From Nanobdellota archaeon (lineage in GTDB: Archaea; Nanobdellota; Nanobdellia; Woesearchaeales; GW2011-AR15): a stretch of DNA of 8,921 bases. Both the position numbers and the translations under genes were made by a program. The notes under the pieces are model-generated. The model searched no databases, had not been told where the DNA came from, and saw nothing but the letters and a program-made list of their open reading frames with translations. Position 1 is the stretch's first letter; each line of letters opens with the position of its first letter. Shown in pieces: positions 5,151-8,921 of this stretch. Where the stretch lies: contig JAAXVZ010000039.1 of the NCBI GenBank assembly GCA_013335235.1, forward strand, positions 1 to 8,921, read 5' to 3'.

Positions 5151-5171
5151 AACAGATTTTCATATGCTGCT

Positions 5172-6398
5172 ATGGCTTCTTCGGACCTAAACATCGAGCT
5201 ACTGGGGTTCATAAGGCAGATCAGGGATACCTTTACCCAGCCCAGTACTGTTCCCTATGTAGCGTCACTACCGGACCTGGATCCGGCAGTATCTGCTGAT
5301 ATTAATCTTGCAAATGTCGTTAAGAGCATGTATTTCTACGCGCGCAACCATGACATAAGAGATGACGAGATAAACAGGTTCAACAGTCTTGTCTTTCCAG
5401 GAATTGCGGACATAGTATACAAAGCCAATATTCCAGGCATAACAAGGGCACTCATGGAAAGGACCTTTGACAGTGAGGAGAGAGGGTCGAACGATTATAA
5501 GGACCTTTTGTTTGAAAAGGCGATTCTGCTAGGTGATTCTGCAGCAGGCAGGCAGATTGTTTCTTACCTTGCTGCCGGAGTATCTAACAGCGACTATGGA
5601 TATGGGTTCATTGATAAATATGATCCGTGCACGATTGCATGGGCAGAAGAAAGCATAATCTCTGGGTTATGCAATTACGGGAGATCATTAGAGGGTGTTG
5701 TGGCGCTCCAGGGTGCTTCAGAGAACAATGTCATGGCACATTTTGCTGTTTTTTTGGCATCCAAAAAAGAGGTTGCAGAGAAGGCGCTGTCCGCTGTTGT
5801 GGGCCACATCAATTCCAGGAGACATACACATGACGCAGCATATTTCCTGCCAAAAAGCCTTTTTGCTGCAGGGCTAGCAGGATATATCCCTTATGCCCAA
5901 AAAGAAATTGCCTTTGAAGGAATATTAAGTAAGTTCATAGAAGGGGTCTTTGATATAGGGCAGCCTGCCATGGCAGCAGGTTGCATCCGTGCCATGTCTA
6001 AGGCAGAGAGAGGATCTATCCTTGTAATGGATGCGGTTATCTGTTCAAAAGAATATGACCTTAAGGCTGTTGCAGAGATATATGCTGCAGATGGCAATGA
6101 TTTATTCTATTATGAAGTCCTTAAAAAAAAAGTGTTTAATGAAGGATTATATGATCCGCAGATTGTTGCGTCATTGCTCTCTGGCGGTGTGCTGGGAAAA
6201 GACCAGTTCCATAGGACTATAGGAAAAAAAAAGCTAGATCCCGTGGACACAGGGACAATGGACAGGATAAATAGCCTGTTGTCTGCAGACAAAAAATTGG
6301 ATGCGCATCACTATAAAGACTTATGCGACCATGTCAATATCTCTTTTAAATGCAATGCGGTCTATGATGCGCTAGCCGGAAAAGTCAGGGGATGGTAA
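5172..6398 (+). CDS. Protein of unknown function, soluble, probably helical
   Basis: This 408-aa protein has no signal peptide and no membrane helix. I do not recognise a family. The sequence is rich in Ala, Leu, Ile and Lys/Glu/Asp, with many short amphipathic helix-like stretches (for example 45-58, 195-213, 227-262, 296-322). This suggests an alpha-helical repeat (solenoid) fold. No catalytic motif is evident. Scattered cysteines (C153, C167, C271, C291, C385, C394) show no zinc-finger spacing. The start at ATG 5172 is chosen because the TATA box at 5141-5150 lies 26 nt upstream, and the 13 extra N-terminal codons from the TTG at 5133 would contain that box. It is a single gene: gatC downstream has its own promoter. 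A scaffold or interaction role would be a guess. Confidence 0.88.
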   Translation: MASSDLNIELLGFIRQIRDTFTQPSTVPYVASLPDLDPAVSADINLANVVKSMYFYARNHDIRDDEINRFNSLVFPGIADIVYKANIPGITRALMERTFDSEERGSNDYKDLLFEKAILLGDSAAGRQIVSYLAAGVSNSDYGYGFIDKYDPCTIAWAEESIISGLCNYGRSLEGVVALQGASENNVMAHFAVFLASKKEVAEKALSAVVGHINSRRHTHDAAYFLPKSLFAAGLAGYIPYAQKEIAFEGILSKFIEGVFDIGQPAMAAGCIRAMSKAERGSILVMDAVICSKEYDLKAVAEIYAADGNDLFYYEVLKKKVFNEGLYDPQIVASLLSGGVLGKDQFHRTIGKKKLDPVDTGTMDRINSLLSADKKLDAHHYKDLCDHVNISFKCNAVYDALAGKVRGW

Positions 6399-6411
6399 CC
6401 TTATCCCAAAG

Positions 6412-6419
6412 CTTAAATA
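6412..6419 (+). promoter_or_regulatory. TATA box of gatC
   Basis: CTTAAATA is centred 26 nt before the gatC ATG, so gatC has its own promoter and a leaderless mRNA although it starts only 43 bp after the preceding stop codon. Confidence 0.65.
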
Positions 6420-6441
6420 TCATATCCTAATTTTAAATCTC

Positions 6442-6723
6442 ATGGCATCTGAGGAGATGATAAGGCATGTTGCCAGGGTCGCCAGGCTCAATCTTAGCGA
6501 TGCTGAGGTAATTGAATTCCTCCCGCAGCTCTCTGAGATCATATCTGCATTCACGGAGATAAGCAAGGTCGATACTGCCGGCCTTGAACCTAGTTTCCAG
6601 CCAGTCGTCCTCACGCCGACACTCAGGGAAGATGTGCCTGGAAAATGCCTTTCAGAAAAAGAGGCACTCTCTAATACGCCTCATCGGAAGGAAGGCTATT
6701 TCAAGGGACCTAGCGCGCTTTAG
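6442..6723 (+). CDS. gatC: Asp-tRNA(Asn)/Glu-tRNA(Gln) amidotransferase subunit C
   Basis: GatC is the small structural subunit of the GatCAB amidotransferase. That enzyme converts Asp-tRNA(Asn) and/or Glu-tRNA(Gln) to the amidated forms; GatC wraps around GatA and GatB. The 93-aa length is normal. The family signature is clear: HVARVARLNLSDAE (9-22), a helix with ISAFTEISKVDT (34-45), then LREDVPG (61-67), EALSNTP (74-80) and a C-terminal GYFKGP (85-90). In archaea GatCAB usually makes Asn-tRNA, while GatDE makes Gln-tRNA, so an Asn-tRNA role is most likely if GatDE is also encoded. gatA and gatB are not adjacent. The last 14 bp overlap the 3' end of the convergent nucleotidyltransferase-like gene. 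Confidence 0.95.
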   Translation: MASEEMIRHVARVARLNLSDAEVIEFLPQLSEIISAFTEISKVDTAGLEPSFQPVVLTPTLREDVPGKCLSEKEALSNTPHRKEGYFKGPSAL

Positions 6724-7453
6724 TTATAGCTGAAACAACATCAGAATAGAATATTTTTGCTGCTTTAGAACCATATCTGGCAAACAAAGGTTCGCTTTCG
6801 ATTATATGCTCTTTAGAGAGGTCGCCTTCCATTATCCTTCTTGAGACATAGTCCCCGATAACTCCTATTTGGTCCTCTCCCATGTTGTTCAGCATGTCAG
6901 ACAGCCGGACAGTCCTTTTTTCGTTCAGGCCAGGATTCATGTATGTCAGTATTATAAATTCAGGCCTTGCGAACCGTATCCTCCTGCGGTCTATCTCTAT
7001 ATTGAAGGGTCTTGATATGTCCTCTTTCCTTATGGTGACCTTATGCACTTTAGAGTAAAACAGGCAGCATCTTTCTATATTTGGTGGGGTGAAATGGTAA
7101 TGCCCATCTATCTGCTCATAGCTAAAGGATATTCCAAGTATCGGGTCTATATTCACATAGCTTACCACTTTTCCGCGGTTAAGGTTCCCTGACATTTCCG
7201 GAGTTATGTCGCTCACCGCGATATCAAGATCTGATATTGGCCAGGGAGTAGAGGCTCTTTTTTCCCTTTCTGGCATGTAAGGGGTGCAGCCAGCGCCGCC
7301 GATCACGACATAGCTAACCTTGATTCTGTCAAGGAAACCGGCAAGCGCCATCAGGTTCTCGAGCTTAGGCCTTTCCTGCTCAGAGATTAATCCTTCGCTG
7401 ACAGCGGAGTCCACAGAGCTATATCTTTTGTATAAATTTACCATACTTCCCAT
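6710..7453 (-). CDS. Nucleotidyltransferase-fold protein (AbiEii/MNT-like), unknown substrate
   Basis: The protein is 247 aa from the ATG at 7453. It has the signature of the polymerase-beta-like nucleotidyltransferase superfamily. A hydrophobic strand ends in GG (YVVIGGAG, 48-55), and SDLDIAV (74-80) supplies the two metal-binding Asp, D75 and D77. A later FNIEID (150-155) supplies a candidate third carboxylate. The following RPEFIILTYMNP...RTVRLSDM (163-187) resembles the helical P-E-x-x-L...R-x-x-D element seen in AbiEii-type and tRNA/antibiotic nucleotidyltransferases. Family members transfer NMP to proteins, tRNA or drugs; the substrate here is unknown. Start choice is open: ATG 7453 or ATG 7444 (three codons shorter). 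A TTG at 7489 is unlikely, being only 13 nt from the strongest TATA (centre near 7502). No antitoxin-like partner gene is adjacent, so a toxin role is not supported. Confidence 0.85.
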   Translation of the reverse strand: MGSMVNLYKRYSSVDSAVSEGLISEQERPKLENLMALAGFLDRIKVSYVVIGGAGCTPYMPEREKRASTPWPISDLDIAVSDITPEMSGNLNRGKVVSYVNIDPILGISFSYEQIDGHYHFTPPNIERCCLFYSKVHKVTIRKEDISRPFNIEIDRRRIRFARPEFIILTYMNPGLNEKRTVRLSDMLNNMGEDQIGVIGDYVSRRIMEGDLSKEHIIESEPLFARYGSKAAKIFYSDVVSAITKAR

Positions 7454-7528
7454 CCCGGCACGTGCATGATATGTCCAGAGAAAAACCAAATGCTGAATTA
7501 TAAATGGAGCGGCCTGTTTCTAGTAAAT

Positions 7529-7540
7529 TATTTATAATAT
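7529..7540 (+). promoter_or_regulatory. TATA box of the ACT-domain gene
   Basis: TATTTATAATAT has its core TTTATAAT centred about 25 nt before ATG 7559, giving a leaderless mRNA. On the opposite strand a separate TTATAAT-like box at 7499-7506 probably serves the divergent nucleotidyltransferase-like gene. Confidence 0.65.
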
Positions 7541-7558
7541 GACATTATATTGTCAATT

Positions 7559-8209
7559 ATGACTTCAATCACCCAGACAATATGGAAGTGCATAGATGAG
7601 GATGTTGTGGCGAGAAGAGCTCTTGAGAAGGGCATTGCGGGCCATAAGTCTCTTGCATTATATTTGTTGAAAGAGTATAGGCTTGGCGCATCTATTGATG
7701 CAGTCATAAGCGCCATAAGGAGATATGACAGGGATACGCCGCTTGAATCCAGGTTCGCACAGGCAAGGAAAGTTATCCTGGGGTCTACCGACATACGCCT
7801 GATTTCAAATACGCTAATTCTCTCTGTCGAGAAGAATAAGAGAAACCAGGAACTCCTTGGGAAAGTATTCTCTAGCATAAGCTATGAGAAGGGCGAGCTT
7901 CTCCTGATAATACAGGGAGAGGAGACCCTTAAAGTTATAATAAATGAGAAAAATAAAGGTAAGATAACAGCACTTTTCGGAGACGGGGACATAGTCTCCA
8001 TAGTGGACCACCTTGCACTGTTGACAGTAAACCTGACAAAGGATGCAGTAAAGACACCCGGGATAATAGCGGTCTTGTCAACAGAGCTGACAATAAATGA
8101 CATCAACGTTATAGAGATGATGAGTTGCCTTCCTGAGATGATGTTCTTTGTGAAGCAGAAGGATGTCCTGAAGGCATATAAAATACTTTTTGACATGTGC
8201 AACCGCTAG
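7559..8209 (+). CDS. ACT-domain protein with N-terminal helical region
   Basis: This is a 216-aa cytosolic protein. The C-terminal part (about 165-213) reads as an ACT domain: TPGIIAVLSTELTINDINVI, then EMMSCLPEMMFFVKQKDVLKAYKIL. This matches the usual strand-helix-strand with 'G-ua-xLS-x-L-x-xx-INV-xEM-s...e-xxFVVk-xD' pattern. A preceding strand-rich region (about 83-160) may be a second, degenerate ACT-like half. Residues 10-57 are helical (ALEKGIAGHKSLALYLLKEY) and could be a winged-helix-like module. ACT domains bind amino acids or other small ligands and regulate enzymes or transcription. No catalytic domain (kinase, dehydrogenase, mutase) is attached, so a stand-alone ligand sensor is the likeliest reading. 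The ATG at 7559 is chosen over a TTG at 7550 because the TATA box is then 25 nt away. Confidence 0.8.
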   Translation: MTSITQTIWKCIDEDVVARRALEKGIAGHKSLALYLLKEYRLGASIDAVISAIRRYDRDTPLESRFAQARKVILGSTDIRLISNTLILSVEKNKRNQELLGKVFSSISYEKGELLLIIQGEETLKVIINEKNKGKITALFGDGDIVSIVDHLALLTVNLTKDAVKTPGIIAVLSTELTINDINVIEMMSCLPEMMFFVKQKDVLKAYKILFDMCNR

Positions 8210-8210
8210 C

Positions 8211-8223
8211 GCTAAATATAAAA
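8211..8223 (+). promoter_or_regulatory. TATA box of the cyclophilin gene
   Basis: GCTAAATATAAAA is centred about 25 nt before ATG 8242. It begins right after the stop codon of the ACT-domain gene and gives a leaderless mRNA from that ATG. Confidence 0.65.
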
Positions 8224-8241
8224 TAACGCCCTTATTTGATT

Positions 8242-8841
8242 ATGAGTATGAAAAATAAGAAACAGCCGCAATATGCTTTCTTTGCCGTTATTCTCCTAAT
8301 ACTGCTGGCAGTAGCTATTGTGTTTTTTGGTGGTGGTGAAAAAATGAATACTGTTATGATAGAGACCTCGATGGGCAATATCAAGGTTGTGCTTGATGCG
8401 CAGAATGCTCCTGTATCTGTTGCGAATTTCTTATCCTATGTCGATTCAGGCTACTACAATGGCCTGATTTTCCATAGGATCATAGATGGTTTCATGATTC
8501 AGGGAGGAGGGTTTGACAGCCAGATGAACCAGAAGCCTGTAAACCAGCCGATAAAGAATGAGGCGGGAAATGGTCTCAGGAATGAGAAATATACCTTGGC
8601 GATGGCACGCACAAGTATAGTTGATAGTGCTACCTCCCAGTTCTTCATAAACACAGAGGACAATGCGTTCCTTGACCATACAGACAACAGTCCAAGGGGA
8701 TATGGCTATGCAGTCTTCGGCAAGGTCACCTCTGGTTTTGAGGTGGTTGACAGGATTTCTCAGGTGAAGACGCATACAGTTGGACAGTATGAGAACGTTC
8801 CAGTGACGCCGGTGACTATCTTGAAAGTGTATAGGATATGA
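8242..8841 (+). CDS. Membrane-anchored cyclophilin-type peptidyl-prolyl isomerase
   Basis: The protein catalyses cis-trans isomerisation of proline peptide bonds, helping protein folding. It is 199 aa: a short basic N-terminus (MSMKNKK), one membrane helix (11-30) and then a complete cyclophilin domain from about residue 36. Active-site motifs are present: FHRIIDGFMIQGGG (77-90) with the catalytic Arg at 79 and Gln at 87, MAR (121-123), SQFFI (132-136), FLDH (143-146) and YAVFGKVTSGFEVVDRI (156-172). The helix is a signal-anchor without a clear cleavage site, so the domain probably faces outside the cell. ATG 8242 is preferred over an upstream TTG at 8236 because the TATA box lies 25 nt before it. 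An internal ATG at 8344 is preceded by GGTGGTGGTG and could start a cytosolic form. The gene's stop overlaps the next gene's ATG (ATGA). Confidence 0.95.
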   Translation: MSMKNKKQPQYAFFAVILLILLAVAIVFFGGGEKMNTVMIETSMGNIKVVLDAQNAPVSVANFLSYVDSGYYNGLIFHRIIDGFMIQGGGFDSQMNQKPVNQPIKNEAGNGLRNEKYTLAMARTSIVDSATSQFFINTEDNAFLDHTDNSPRGYGYAVFGKVTSGFEVVDRISQVKTHTVGQYENVPVTPVTILKVYRI

Positions 8842-8921
8842 CCCAGAAGGAGACATCTCATCAGGACATGGATTTTTCCGAGGCTGCAAGAGAGGCAGAG
8901 CTGATCAATCAGGACTACCAC
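8838..8921 (+). CDS. Start of an unknown gene, cut by the window end
   Basis: The reading frame opens with ATG at 8838, overlapping the cyclophilin stop codon as ATGA, and stays open for all 28 remaining codons. The peptide begins MTQKETSHQDMDFSEAAREA and is hydrophilic and acidic, probably cytosolic. The four-base overlap implies co-transcription and translational coupling with the cyclophilin gene; no separate TATA box is seen just upstream. Too little is present to name a family. Confidence 0.7.
   Translation, partial: MTQKETSHQDMDFSEAAREAELINQDYH

Noticed and set aside
5133..5171. TTG start extending the 408-aa protein by 13 residues
   Set aside because: The extension would translate the TATA box at 5141-5150; ATG 5172 sits 26 nt after it.
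7454..7489. TTG start at 7489 for the nucleotidyltransferase-like protein
   Set aside because: It is only about 13 nt from the strongest TATA box, too close for a transcript to include it, and two ATGs follow within 45 nt.

Overview
The window looks like archaeal chromosome of about 43% G+C by eye. Four things support this. Two tRNA genes carry introns with textbook bulge-helix-bulge (BHB) splice sites after position 37. The tRNA-His gene encodes its own G-1, opposite C73. Almost every protein gene has a TATA box centred 25-30 nt before its ATG and no Shine-Dalgarno site, as for leaderless archaeal mRNAs. Codon use is rich in AGG and ATA. The gene mix (small unknown proteins, a MopE/DUF4215-type surface protein, single-gene units) would fit a DPANN-like lineage, but that is only a guess because no marker gene is present.

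Left part (1-1200): tRNA-His(GUG), a small multi-pass membrane protein, then tRNA-Val(CAC). Both tRNAs are followed by the same short non-coding element (62 aligned nt, 2 substitutions). In each case the element ends in a second copy of that particular tRNA's own acceptor 3' strand plus its T-run. The second copy sits behind a degenerate T-arm-like sequence with exact 5-7-5 spacing. The His copy also contains a private 42-nt insertion with its own hairpin. This paired arrangement is the most unusual thing in the window. It may be a very small tRNA-3'-end-targeting element, or a structured RNA tail.

Middle part (1200-6400): a 963-aa secreted, membrane-anchored, cysteine-rich protein on the minus strand; a divergent thymidylate kinase; a small convergent Cys/His-rich protein on the minus strand; and a 408-aa soluble protein I do not recognise.

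Right part (6400-8921): gatC (a subunit of the tRNA-dependent amidotransferase) without gatA or gatB nearby; a convergent minus-strand nucleotidyltransferase-fold protein; a divergent ACT-domain protein; a membrane-anchored cyclophilin-type prolyl isomerase; and the first 28 codons of a gene that overlaps the cyclophilin stop by ATGA.

Apart from that last overlap nothing looks like an operon. Each gene has its own promoter, and several neighbours are convergent with overlapping 3' ends. Functionally it is a mixed housekeeping region (tRNAs, dTTP synthesis, tRNA amidation, protein folding) with one large surface protein.
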